48,667 nt of DNA from Defluviitaleaceae bacterium (lineage in GTDB: Bacteria; Bacillota; Clostridia; Lachnospirales; WQUN01). The notes under the pieces are model-generated. The model was not told the DNA's origin, searched no databases, and saw only the letters and a list, made by a program, of their open reading frames with translations. Location of the stretch: assembly GCA_009785605.1 (NCBI GenBank), contig WQVY01000010.1, positions 1 through 48,667 of the forward strand. Reading direction: 5' to 3'. The stretch's first letter is position 1. Each line of letters begins with the position of its first letter. A program made the translations under genes and the position numbers. Shown piece by piece: positions 14,402-21,880 of the stretch.

Positions 14402-14628
14402 TATAGCAACACGCTAACCCCTTCAGGGTATTTCCCAGCATATAAAATATATGTCCTACTGTCGTGAGTCCAAAATTGATTCATTTCTCGTAGGACTTTA
14501 TCCCTGCGCTCGCTAGATAGTACGACCTCACCACCTGCAATGGAATGATGTTCACCCTCGGTGCAGTTTATTAGGAAAACCCATTGGCCGTCGTATTCTT
14601 GGTGGATTTGTTCTATGGTTTTGTACAT
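14401..14628 (-). CDS. Small partner protein of retropepsin-like protease
   Basis: This 75-residue acidic cytoplasmic protein begins TIEQIHQEYDGQWVFLINCT, followed by GGEVVLSSERRDKVLREM and a C-terminal YAGKYPEGVSVLL. Small proteins of this layout are commonly encoded directly upstream of retropepsin-like proteases in clostridia. AAGGAG lies 8 nt before the ATG. The stop codon overlaps the presumed protease start, which indicates translational coupling and a two-component, possibly toxin-antitoxin-like unit (inference). Confidence 0.7.
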   Translation of the reverse strand: MYKTIEQIHQEYDGQWVFLINCTEGEHHSIAGGEVVLSSERRDKVLREMNQFWTHDSRTYILYAGKYPEGVSVLL

Positions 14629-14812
14629 GGCGAATCTCCTTGTATGCTGATATGAAATTGAAGTGTATAAACTTCATTGTGTTTGCTTAACAGGTACAAA
14701 TGATACTAAGCCCCCTGCTTGCTTCGTTATTAACGTCATGGTTTGCACGTTCGATAACAACACCCTTCTAGATTGAATACGGCATAGAATTTTCCAGAGA
14801 ATAAAAATCCGT

Positions 14813-15910
14813 CTAAACAGGAATGTGCCATACGTTTAGAGGCAGGGTAAAATAAACTGTCCCATACTTTGTTAAAGATAAATCATCTGCTCCATGTCTC
14901 TCTACCATGAAATCACCAGCCCCAGGTCTTACAATCGTGTGCGGAAATGATAATTTTCGCGCTTTTCTTTTTATGCTAAAGAAGCACATGTGAATAGTAT
15001 CATATACCGTTTTTGGAACAAACATATTAACGGCTTTGCTGGAATCAGGGAGCTCAATAATGCCACTTTTAGCAATGTTGGTACTGTTTTTATATAACGC
15101 CAATCTCTCTATCATGACTTTATCAGCGTTATTGTTAAACATGATTCTTGTGTCAGAGTTCAGCACCAGTAGTTTATTGATTTCATTTATAGTTTTTCTT
15201 GATGAAACAACCACATTATTTGATGAGTTTGTTTTTGCTTTATAAATAGCATTATCGTAGACACACAAACAAATGCGAGGTGATAATGGTAAAAACATTT
15301 GTAATCCACATAGTCCAAGACCGCAAGGAGCTTTGATATTTTTTAAGATAAACAATTGGTTATAAAGAGCAACCGGATAATCAGAAGTTACAAAATCGTC
15401 TTTTGTCTTGTTTATAATAAGCGTAGGATATAAATCAAGCAGTATCGGTGCCATCCCAATAGCCGATTTAAGGAACATAGATGGAATACCCTTAAAAGTT
15501 ACTTCAGGATTTTTGCCTTCATATTCCGTATGCCCATGTGTCGCATACAATTCGTATATAACGCCAACTAAGTCTATCATTGACTTCTCAAAATCTTTTG
15601 AAATATAAGGCGTTCGCATTGATGACACCAGTAAAAACATGAGTAAGTATATATAGTTTTCTTCATCACGTGGTACTTTATGAGTGTCCACTATATTTTT
15701 AAGTATAGGACTCCACTTCGCTTCTAGCATTTGTAGCACATTTTCGTTAGTTCCACACTCACCATAAAAATACTTTTTATGATTAATGCCTTTGATTGAA
15801 GAATTTTTAACGTAAAGAGTATGTCTAAAAACATATGAGCCAATGCTCTTACCATCATTGGAAAACATACGCATGTAGAATTGTGGAATATAATGCTGAT
15901 TTTTCCCCAT
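14813..15910 (-). CDS. DUF4238 domain-containing protein
   Basis: The protein has 365 residues. The family signature is at the N-terminus: KNQHYIPQFYMRMFSNDGK, followed by the conserved KYFYG segment. The middle holds EENYIYLLMFLLVSSMRTP and the DDFVTSDYPVALYN motif near residue 180, typical of DUF4238. There is no signal peptide. Function is unknown; the family is scattered among accessory and defence-like regions. It stands alone within an accessory block, with AT-richer composition than the core genes. Confidence 0.85.
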   Translation of the reverse strand: MGKNQHYIPQFYMRMFSNDGKSIGSYVFRHTLYVKNSSIKGINHKKYFYGECGTNENVLQMLEAKWSPILKNIVDTHKVPRDEENYIYLLMFLLVSSMRTPYISKDFEKSMIDLVGVIYELYATHGHTEYEGKNPEVTFKGIPSMFLKSAIGMAPILLDLYPTLIINKTKDDFVTSDYPVALYNQLFILKNIKAPCGLGLCGLQMFLPLSPRICLCVYDNAIYKAKTNSSNNVVVSSRKTINEINKLLVLNSDTRIMFNNNADKVMIERLALYKNSTNIAKSGIIELPDSSKAVNMFVPKTVYDTIHMCFFSIKRKARKLSFPHTIVRPGAGDFMVERHGADDLSLTKYGTVYFTLPLNVWHIPV

Positions 15911-16245
15911 ATTCCATTAACCCCTTTGATAAGATAACCAAAATAAACCATCAACAACAAGACAGATAAAATTATACCACACCTTCAAAAATAACAGATA
16001 CTCTCTATTTCTGCGTCGTCGCCGTCGTCAATAGACGACTAAACCAGTCCAGAAATATGTAAATTTAATCAAAATAAACCTCGTGCCGCCCATTTTTACG
16101 GAGTAATAACTGCATCTAACGACAACTAACTGAAATTACTTGAAAGAGATTGTACATTCACCCAGCATAATCCCAAGCACAACAAACCCCGATAAGACAA
16201 AAGGGTTAAGCTAATAACCAGCTCAATCCTTTAGATTAACTAAAC
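15911..16245. other. Intergenic stretch without a recognisable gene
   Basis: AT-rich spacer. A small hairpin GTCGTC/GACGAC occurs at about 16033-16048. No ORF with a ribosome binding site was found. Confidence 0.5.
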
Positions 16246-16328
16246 GGAAGGTATGAGATTCGAACCCTTGCGGGGTTGCCCCCAAGCGGTTTTCAAGACT
16301 ACCATTACACATGTTTCTGGTATGCCGA
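16246..16328 (-). pseudogene. Decayed tRNA-Ser(UGA)-like sequence
   Basis: Read on the minus strand, the 3' two thirds look like a tRNA-Ser: TCTTGAAAACCGC (anticodon loop with TGA), a long variable arm GGGGGCAACCCC, a T arm GGGTTCGAATC and an acceptor ending ACCTTCCG. The 5' part (GGCATACCAGAAACATG, then GTAATGGTAG) no longer pairs with the acceptor or the 3' anticodon stem, where about three bases (CGG) are missing. It is unlikely to be functional. tRNA remnants often mark the edge of an integrated element. Confidence 0.45.
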
Positions 16329-16437
16329 ATTGGAATAGGGAGCAATTTATTGGTAGAATCTCATCGCGCCAGACATATCCGCACAACCAGAAAATAAATG
16401 CCGAAAATTAAATTATTTTCTGTACACGGAAATAAAC

Positions 16438-16466
16438 TTGACCCTGATTGTGTATTTTATTATGAT
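16438..16466 (+). promoter_or_regulatory. Promoter of the first DUF4143 ATPase gene
   Basis: TTGACC and TATGAT are spaced by 17 bp; the expected start point lies only some 14 nt before the start codon. Confidence 0.55.
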
Positions 16467-16486
16467 AAGAAAAAGGTGATGAAAAT

Positions 16487-17764
16487 ATGATTCAGAGAAA
16501 CGAATATTTAGAGTTGCTAAAACCGTGGCGCGAAAAACAGCTTATTAAGGTTATAAGCGGAGTACGCCGTTGCGGCAAGTCAACATTATTGGCACAATAC
16601 ATGGACTACTTACGCTCTACTGGCGTGGAAGATGAACAAATAATATCGGTCAATTTGGAAGATATAGATTTTGAACACTTGCAAGACTACAAGGCTTTAC
16701 ATGACTACTTCAAAAGCCGACTCTGCAAAGATAAATATACCTATGTGTTTATTGACGAGGTGCAGCAGTGTACTGGGTTTGAAAAAGCGGTTGATAGTTT
16801 GTTCATCAAAAAAAATGTTGATGTGTATATCACTGGTTCGAACGCGCATATGCTATCCGGCGAGCTGGCGACACTCTTGTCTGGAAGATATATCGAAATA
16901 AGTATATTGCCACTTTCCTTTGCGGAGCATATGGAGTTAGCGGAACGGTTTAATAAGCTGGCTATGAATGATGAAACCGGAATGCTCCTTATGAACCCTG
17001 AAACAGGCATGCTGGTTGCACAAAAGCGCACCCCTAGAGAAGAGTTCCCACATTACCTGCGCTATGGCTCATTTCCATACGTGAGCGAACTCGAAAGAGA
17101 CGACAACATCATCAGGACCTACCTTGACGGCGTATACAATACCATTCTTATCAAAGATATAGTCAAGCGCGAGGGAATTACTGATATATCCGTCCTTGAA
17201 AGCGTAGTCAAATTTCTATGTAGCAATATAGGAAGCCCGGTATCAACCAAAAAAATCAGCGATACTATCAACTCTAGTGGGCGCAAAATTTCAGTAAACA
17301 CTGTTGAGACATATGTAAGAGCGCTTGCTGACAGCTTTATCTTTTACAAAGCAGACCGTTATGACATTAAAGGGAAGCAACACCTAAAAACATTGGGCAA
17401 ATACTATCTTGTAGATACAGGTCTACGAAACATGTTGCTAACTGGAGCGTCAGCAGATTTAGGGCATCAACTGGAAAATATCGTGTATTTGGAGTTGCTG
17501 CGCCGGGGGAACAAAGTGAGTATCGGAAAACTTGCAGAAAAAGAAGTAGATTTTGTTGCAAGCAACGCTGACGGAGTATGCTACTATCAGGTCGCGGCAT
17601 CTGTATTAGATGAAAGCACTCTTAAGCGGGAACTTGCTCCGCTCCAAAAAATACCTGACCACCATCCCAAATTTTTGCTAACACTTGACGATATCATGCC
17701 AAATGCCAATCATGATGGCATTCGACAGATCAATGTATTGAATTGGTTGCTTAACAAGAAGTAG
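16487..17764 (+). CDS. AAA_14/DUF4143 ATP-binding protein (degenerate nuclease domain)
   Basis: This 425-residue cytoplasmic protein has a Walker A (ISGVRRCGKSTLLAQY) near residue 30 and a Walker B (YVFIDEVQQC) near residue 90, followed by VYITGSNAHMLSGEL (sensor 1). A winged-helix part follows, then the DUF4143 region with KYYLVDTGLRNMLL near residue 303. In the terminal PD-(D/E)XK-like segment, KEVDFVAS is kept, but the E-x-K position reads YYQVAAS, so a nuclease is unlikely. Family members are numerous and poorly characterised. Here it is monocistronic, with its own promoter and terminator. AAAGGTGATG precedes the ATG. Confidence 0.9.
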   Translation: MIQRNEYLELLKPWREKQLIKVISGVRRCGKSTLLAQYMDYLRSTGVEDEQIISVNLEDIDFEHLQDYKALHDYFKSRLCKDKYTYVFIDEVQQCTGFEKAVDSLFIKKNVDVYITGSNAHMLSGELATLLSGRYIEISILPLSFAEHMELAERFNKLAMNDETGMLLMNPETGMLVAQKRTPREEFPHYLRYGSFPYVSELERDDNIIRTYLDGVYNTILIKDIVKREGITDISVLESVVKFLCSNIGSPVSTKKISDTINSSGRKISVNTVETYVRALADSFIFYKADRYDIKGKQHLKTLGKYYLVDTGLRNMLLTGASADLGHQLENIVYLELLRRGNKVSIGKLAEKEVDFVASNADGVCYYQVAASVLDESTLKRELAPLQKIPDHHPKFLLTLDDIMPNANHDGIRQINVLNWLLNKK

Positions 17765-17802
17765 CAATGTTGGTTATATTGTTTTCATACCTTGTGGCTA
17801 CC

Positions 17803-17841
17803 GGGCTGTCTTGCAAAAGGAATGCAAGACAGCCCATTTTT
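17803..17841 (+). terminator. Rho-independent terminator
   Basis: GGGCTGTCTTGCA pairs perfectly with TGCAAGACAGCCC, followed by ATTTTT. It ends the DUF4143 ATPase transcript. Confidence 0.92.
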
Positions 17842-17874
17842 ATGCATTTGCCGCGAAGCAACAGCATACATAAC

Positions 17875-17903
17875 TTTACATATGGCTATCCTAGAACTAT
17901 AAT
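17875..17903 (+). promoter_or_regulatory. Promoter of glgA
   Basis: TTTACA and TATAAT are spaced by 17 bp, 33 bp upstream of the glgA start. Confidence 0.6.
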
Positions 17904-17935
17904 TCCCCGGTATATTGCTAAGGAGCGAAAATTTT

Positions 17936-19372
17936 ATGAATGATTCACTCAAAATATTGTTTGTCTCAACAGAAGTTTCCCCATATTCTAAAACTGGCGG
18001 CTTGGGCGATGTTGCTGGCTCACTTCCTGCGGCGTTGAGGGGGAAAGGTGTGGATGTGCGTGTTGTATTGCCCAAGTTTGGGAGCATACAGCCAGCGCTT
18101 GTGAAGGATGTTGCTGTTGCGGCCAATTTTACTGTGCATTTGTCTTGGCGTGCGCAGGATGCTACTGTTTATACTGCCGGGGGCGAAACGTACTTTATAG
18201 GGAACGACCATTATTTTGGCCGCGACAATATATATGGGTACGAAGACGACCACGAGCGGTTTGCTTTTTTTACAAAAGCCGCAATAGAAATGCTGCCGCA
18301 TATTGGTTTTAAGCCAGATATACTGCATTTTAATGACTGGCATACGGGCCTTGGGCCAACTTATTTACGGGACTTGTACCGTGGGTTTACTTTTTATAGT
18401 GACATGAGAAGCCTGTTTACTATCCACAACTTGAACTATCAGGGCAACTTTGATAGGCAGGTGCTGTGGGATATTGGGCTCAACGACGGCTATTTTACCT
18501 GCGGTGACTTAGAGTTTTATGGCAAAATCAGCTTCATGAAGGCTGGCATACACCATGCCCACGCGGTAAGCACTGTAAGCCGCACGTATGCACATGAGAT
18601 AACTACCCCGGCCTATGGCTATGGTATGGACGGGCTGCTGCAAAAGCGCAATAGCGAAGGGCGGCTTTTTGGGATTGTAAATGGCATAGACACCACCGCA
18701 AACAACCCGGAAACGGACCCGCGGCTATATGTCAATTTTAATAAGGATACATTGGAAGGTAAGCGCGAAAGCAAGCGCCGCTTACAAGAGGCGCTGGGCT
18801 TGCCGCAAGCCAATGTGCCCATGTTTGCGATGATTACACGCTTGGCGGAGCAAAAGGGCCTGGATATAATTTCTGTGATAATGGATGAATTAATGTCTTT
18901 GGATGTGCAGCTTGTTGTGCTGGGCACCGGCGAAGGCCGGTATGAGAGCCTTTTTAGGGGCTATGCGCATCATTTCCCTCATAAGGTAAGCGCTAATATA
19001 ACCTTTGACAGTACATTGGCACAGCGGATATATGCCGGGGCGGATTTTTTTCTTATGCCGTCTGTGTATGAGCCTTGCGGGCTTGGACAGCTTTTTGCTT
19101 TGCGCCATGGCACTATCCCTATAGTGCGCAAAACCGGTGGGCTTGCGGATACAGTGCAGCACTATAACCGTGCAACCGGACAGGGTAACGGGTTTGTGTT
19201 TGAGGATTATGTAGCCAGCGGCCTGATGTGGGCTGTGCACCAGGCACTGGACGTGTATGGGACTCCCGGTTGGGAGCCGCTTGTAAGGGCTGCAATGAGT
19301 GGCGAGTTTTCTTGGGACTATTATGCTGGTGAGTATGTTGCGCTTTATGAGAAGGTTATGGATATAGATTAG
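17936..19372 (+). CDS. glgA: Glycogen synthase (ADP-glucose), GT5
   Basis: GlgA extends alpha-1,4-glucan chains from ADP-glucose. The 478-residue protein has the N-terminal ADP-glucose binding motif VSPYSKTGGLGDVAGSLP, HFNDWHTGLGP, TIHNLNYQG and, in the C-terminal Rossmann domain, TRLAEQKGLDI and the E-x7-E motif SVYEPCGLGQLFALRHGTIP. Length is close to that of B. subtilis GlgA. The start is the ATG after AAGGAGCGAAAATTTT; the TTG seven codons upstream would swallow the ribosome binding site. glgB/C/D/P genes are not nearby, so it is an isolated locus. Confidence 0.97.
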   Translation: MNDSLKILFVSTEVSPYSKTGGLGDVAGSLPAALRGKGVDVRVVLPKFGSIQPALVKDVAVAANFTVHLSWRAQDATVYTAGGETYFIGNDHYFGRDNIYGYEDDHERFAFFTKAAIEMLPHIGFKPDILHFNDWHTGLGPTYLRDLYRGFTFYSDMRSLFTIHNLNYQGNFDRQVLWDIGLNDGYFTCGDLEFYGKISFMKAGIHHAHAVSTVSRTYAHEITTPAYGYGMDGLLQKRNSEGRLFGIVNGIDTTANNPETDPRLYVNFNKDTLEGKRESKRRLQEALGLPQANVPMFAMITRLAEQKGLDIISVIMDELMSLDVQLVVLGTGEGRYESLFRGYAHHFPHKVSANITFDSTLAQRIYAGADFFLMPSVYEPCGLGQLFALRHGTIPIVRKTGGLADTVQHYNRATGQGNGFVFEDYVASGLMWAVHQALDVYGTPGWEPLVRAAMSGEFSWDYYAGEYVALYEKVMDID

Positions 19373-19386
19373 GGCCTTGCACCATA

Positions 19387-19662
19387 TTAGGGGGGCGGGG
19401 CGGCGGTGCCGCAACTGTCAAAAGTCATGGCAGTGCTTGTACAGTATCCGCAAAAGTCGCAATTTGCGTACTCTTTTTTTGCTTTGTTTAAGTAACAGCC
19501 AAACTGCGGCTTAATGTCTTTGGATAGCCGTAGGATTATATCGCCGTCTTTTACATAGTATTCTATTGTGTCTTCATTGTCCCAGCCCAGCTCTTGCCTT
19601 AGTTTAAGCGGTATTTTCAACCTGCCGAAGATGTCTAGGGTTCTTATGGCTTTTAGCTTCAT
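19387..19662 (-). CDS. AbrB/SpoVT-family regulator with a cysteine-rich tail
   Basis: The 91-residue protein has a swapped-hairpin AbrB domain at residues 4-52: IRTLDIFGRLKIPLKLRQEL followed by DTIEYYVKDGDIILRLS. The C-terminal half carries four close cysteines (CYLNKAKKEYANCDFCGYC) plus one at the end, replacing the usual AbrB multimerisation domain; this may bind metal. The ribosome binding site is GAGGTAA at 9-nt spacing. It converges on glgA with a 14-bp gap. AbrB-type proteins act as dimeric DNA-binding transition-state regulators. Confidence 0.85.
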   Translation of the reverse strand: MKLKAIRTLDIFGRLKIPLKLRQELGWDNEDTIEYYVKDGDIILRLSKDIKPQFGCYLNKAKKEYANCDFCGYCTSTAMTFDSCGTAAPPP

Positions 19663-19741
19663 GTGGCTTTACCTCGTTTTTATACCCATCCCCAATTTGA
19701 CTTGGAGTGGCAAAATTATCAGAAAGAGCAGCGATTTTGGG

Positions 19742-19793
19742 CAAAATAAAACGCGTAGGTCTTGATGAGCTTTCGCACATCATCGCCTACGCG
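19742..19793 (-). terminator. Rho-independent terminator
   Basis: On the minus strand CGCGTAGG and CCTACGCG form a stem with an inner GATGATGTG/CTCATC pairing, followed by TTTTATTTT. It would end transcripts coming from cysK-cysE. Confidence 0.7.
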
Positions 19794-19795
19794 CT

Positions 19796-20122
19796 GTTAG
19801 TTTCAGCACTTACACATTAACATACTGCTGTTTTCCGCTTCAAACAACGCGTAATACAAACACAACCTTGTCACAAGGTAGTCCCTTGCCTTGTGAGGGG
19901 TGGTGAAATATTGTATACTCTTGTCTGCTACGGGAGCAGGTCTGTCCTGTGCTTTTGGCGATGTGTTGGCATCCCATTAGCGCTGTGCAAGTGTTGTCCG
20001 ACACTTCCACGGCTCCGTAGTTCAACTTAATATTTATTGCTTGGGCCAGGTGGATTATATCGCTGGCCCTTTCTGATTGTGCTAAAGGTAACATTGTTTT
20101 CGTATTTTTGCAAATGTGACAA
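19796..20122. other. 330-bp stretch between cysE and its terminator, unexplained
   Basis: This stretch lies inside the cysK-cysE transcript, since the terminator is at its far end. A 101-codon minus-strand frame overlaps the cysE end but has no ribosome binding site and no recognisable protein pattern. A local hairpin (CCTTGTCACAAGG) is present at 19865-19877. It may be a long 3' UTR or hold an RNA that I do not recognise. Confidence 0.4.
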
Positions 20123-20692
20123 TTATACAGCCTTCTCCAGTTCATCTACCCGTGCTTTTAGCGCGTTTATTTCGCTTCGCAGGGAGGCTTCTTGCCTTGT
20201 GTTGCGGGCTGGTTCGCCTACAAATGTAGTGTAGTTGGGTACGTCTGATATTACCAGGGCGCCGGCGCCTATTTTTGCGCCTGTGCCTATTTTTATGTTG
20301 CCAAGGATGGTGGCACCTGCACCTATGCTTGCGCCGTCATGTATGGTTGGGTGGCGCTTGCCGTCTTGTTTGCCTGTACCGCCTAGTGTCACACCGTGAA
20401 AAATTAGCACATTGTCGCCTATGATGCAGGTTTCGCCAATTACTACGCCTGCGCCATGGTCTATAAACAGGCCGTGGCCTATGGTCGCGCCTGGGTGGAT
20501 TTCTATGCCAGTAAGCTTCCTGGCCCACTGGGATATTAGCCTTGCTAGGAAGAAACGGTGCTTGCGGTAGTGCTTGTTCGCGCACCTGTGAAGTAGTACG
20601 GCCCATAGGCCTGGGTATAGCCATGCCTCGCGGTTGCTTCTAATTGCCGGGTCGTTGTGCCTTATTGCTTGTATTATTTTTTTTGCTGTCAT
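20123..20692 (-). CDS. cysE: Serine O-acetyltransferase
   Basis: CysE makes O-acetylserine from serine and acetyl-CoA for cysteine synthesis. The 189-residue protein is of the short bacterial type: an N-terminal helical part, then the left-handed beta-helix with GATIGHGLFIDHGAGVVIGE (catalytic Asp/His), HGVTLGGTGKQDGKRHPTI and GNIKIGTGAKIGAGALV. A coiled-coil tail ends the protein (RSEINALKARVDELEKAV). It follows cysK by 22 bp in the same operon; the C-terminal peptide of CysE usually docks into the active site of CysK. Confidence 0.95.
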   Translation of the reverse strand: MTAKKIIQAIRHNDPAIRSNREAWLYPGLWAVLLHRCANKHYRKHRFFLARLISQWARKLTGIEIHPGATIGHGLFIDHGAGVVIGETCIIGDNVLIFHGVTLGGTGKQDGKRHPTIHDGASIGAGATILGNIKIGTGAKIGAGALVISDVPNYTTFVGEPARNTRQEASLRSEINALKARVDELEKAV

Positions 20693-20714
20693 GGTGTTTT
20701 TTCACGTCCTGTCT

Positions 20715-21638
20715 TTATGTGAATAGCTCTGTCGAGAGGTATCGTTCGCCTGTGTCTGGTAGGATTATTATTATATTTTTGTTGTTAAACTCCGGCCTGT
20801 GGGCTAGTTTTACACTGGCCCATGCCGCTGCACCAGAGGATATGCCCACCAGTAGGCCTTCTGTCTTGGCTAGTTGGCGGGCTGCGGATATTGCATCGCT
20901 GATTTGTATGGTCATAATTTCGTTGTATATGGCGGTGTCTAGCACATCTGGTATAAACCCGGCACCTATACCCTGTATCTGATGCGGACCCGGCTTGCCG
21001 CCAGAGAGTACCGGGGATGCGGCTGGCTCTACCGCTACTATGTGCAGGTTTGGATTTTTTTGTTTTAAAAAGCCCCCTGCGCCGGTTATTGTGCCGCCGG
21101 TACCTACCCCTGCTACAAAGGCGTCTATATTGCCTTGTGTGTCTGCCCATATTTCTGGGCCGGTGGTTGTAGCGTGTATGGCAGGGTTGGCTGGGTTGGC
21201 AAACTGGGAGGTTAGTACTGCGTTTGGGGTTGTGGCGGCAATCTCTACTGCTTTGGCTACTGCACCTGGCATACCTTTTTCTTTTTGTGTTAGCACCAGC
21301 TTTGCGCCGTAGGCGGTTAACAAGTTTTGGCGCTCCTTACTCATGTTTTCTGGCATGGTTAGTATGAGGCGGTACCCGCTGGCCGCGGCTATTGCCGCCA
21401 GGCCTATCCCTGTGTTGCCGCTTGTGGCTTCTATTATTACGGATTGCGGGGTTAGAATGCCGCGGGCTTCTGCATCCCGTATTACAGCCAGCGCCAGGCG
21501 GTCTTTTACACTCCCGGCTGGGTTGGCGCGTTCTAGCTTGGCTATGATGTTTGCTTTTAGGTTGTGGTGGTGGGTAAAGCGTGTTAGTGATAATAGCGGT
21601 GTGTTGCCTATAAGGTCGGTTATGTTTTTATATATCAT
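20715..21638 (-). CDS. cysK: Cysteine synthase (O-acetylserine sulfhydrylase)
   Basis: CysK is a PLP enzyme that forms cysteine from O-acetylserine and sulfide. In the 307-residue protein the PLP lysine is Lys45 in NPAGSVKDRLAL, the phosphate-binding loop of the substrate is TSGNTGIG near residue 70, and the PLP phosphate loop is GTGGTITG near residue 175. Length is normal. The gene heads the cysK-cysE operon and is divergent from the second DUF4143 ATPase. Three 47-bp tandem repeats lie directly upstream and may bear on its control. No T-box or S-box was recognised. Confidence 0.96.
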   Translation of the reverse strand: MIYKNITDLIGNTPLLSLTRFTHHHNLKANIIAKLERANPAGSVKDRLALAVIRDAEARGILTPQSVIIEATSGNTGIGLAAIAAASGYRLILTMPENMSKERQNLLTAYGAKLVLTQKEKGMPGAVAKAVEIAATTPNAVLTSQFANPANPAIHATTTGPEIWADTQGNIDAFVAGVGTGGTITGAGGFLKQKNPNLHIVAVEPAASPVLSGGKPGPHQIQGIGAGFIPDVLDTAIYNEIMTIQISDAISAARQLAKTEGLLVGISSGAAAWASVKLAHRPEFNNKNIIIILPDTGERYLSTELFT

Positions 21639-21669
21639 GCGGATGTCCTCCTTTTATATTGTATACATT

Positions 21670-21808
21670 AAAGCAGTTAGAGGTGCCTTAGGCACCTCGT
21701 TAAAATAGCTTACATAAAAGCAGTTAGAGGTGCCTTAGGCACCTCGTTAAAATAGCTTACATAAAAGCAGTTAAAGGTGCCATAAGGCACCTCGTTAAAT
21801 TAGCTGCA
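21670..21808. repeat. Three tandem 47-bp repeats with a palindromic core
   Basis: The unit starts AAAGCAGTTAGAGGTGCC at 21670, 21717 and 21764. Each contains the palindrome GAGGTGCCTTAGGCACCTC. Units 1 and 2 appear identical; unit 3 has small changes (AAAGGTGCCATAAGGCACCTC). They fill the divergent region between cysK and the DUF4143 ATPase gene and stop just before the latter's promoter. Confidence 0.9.
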
Positions 21809-21813
21809 ATTAT

Positions 21814-21842
21814 TTGTAAAATCATCACTTCTCGGCTATAAT
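21814..21842 (+). promoter_or_regulatory. Promoter of the second DUF4143 ATPase gene
   Basis: TTGTAA and TATAAT are spaced by 17 bp, 39 bp before the start codon and directly downstream of the 47-bp repeats. Confidence 0.6.
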
Positions 21843-21880
21843 TTATACAACATATATTTTAGCCGAAAGGTAATATCCCC

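Noticed and set aside
19840-20145. 101-codon minus-strand ORF after cysE
   Set aside because: It starts inside cysE, has no ribosome binding site and no recognisable protein pattern; kept only as part of an unexplained interval.
21670-21808. CRISPR array
   Set aside because: The three 47-bp units follow each other without unique spacers and no cas genes are present.
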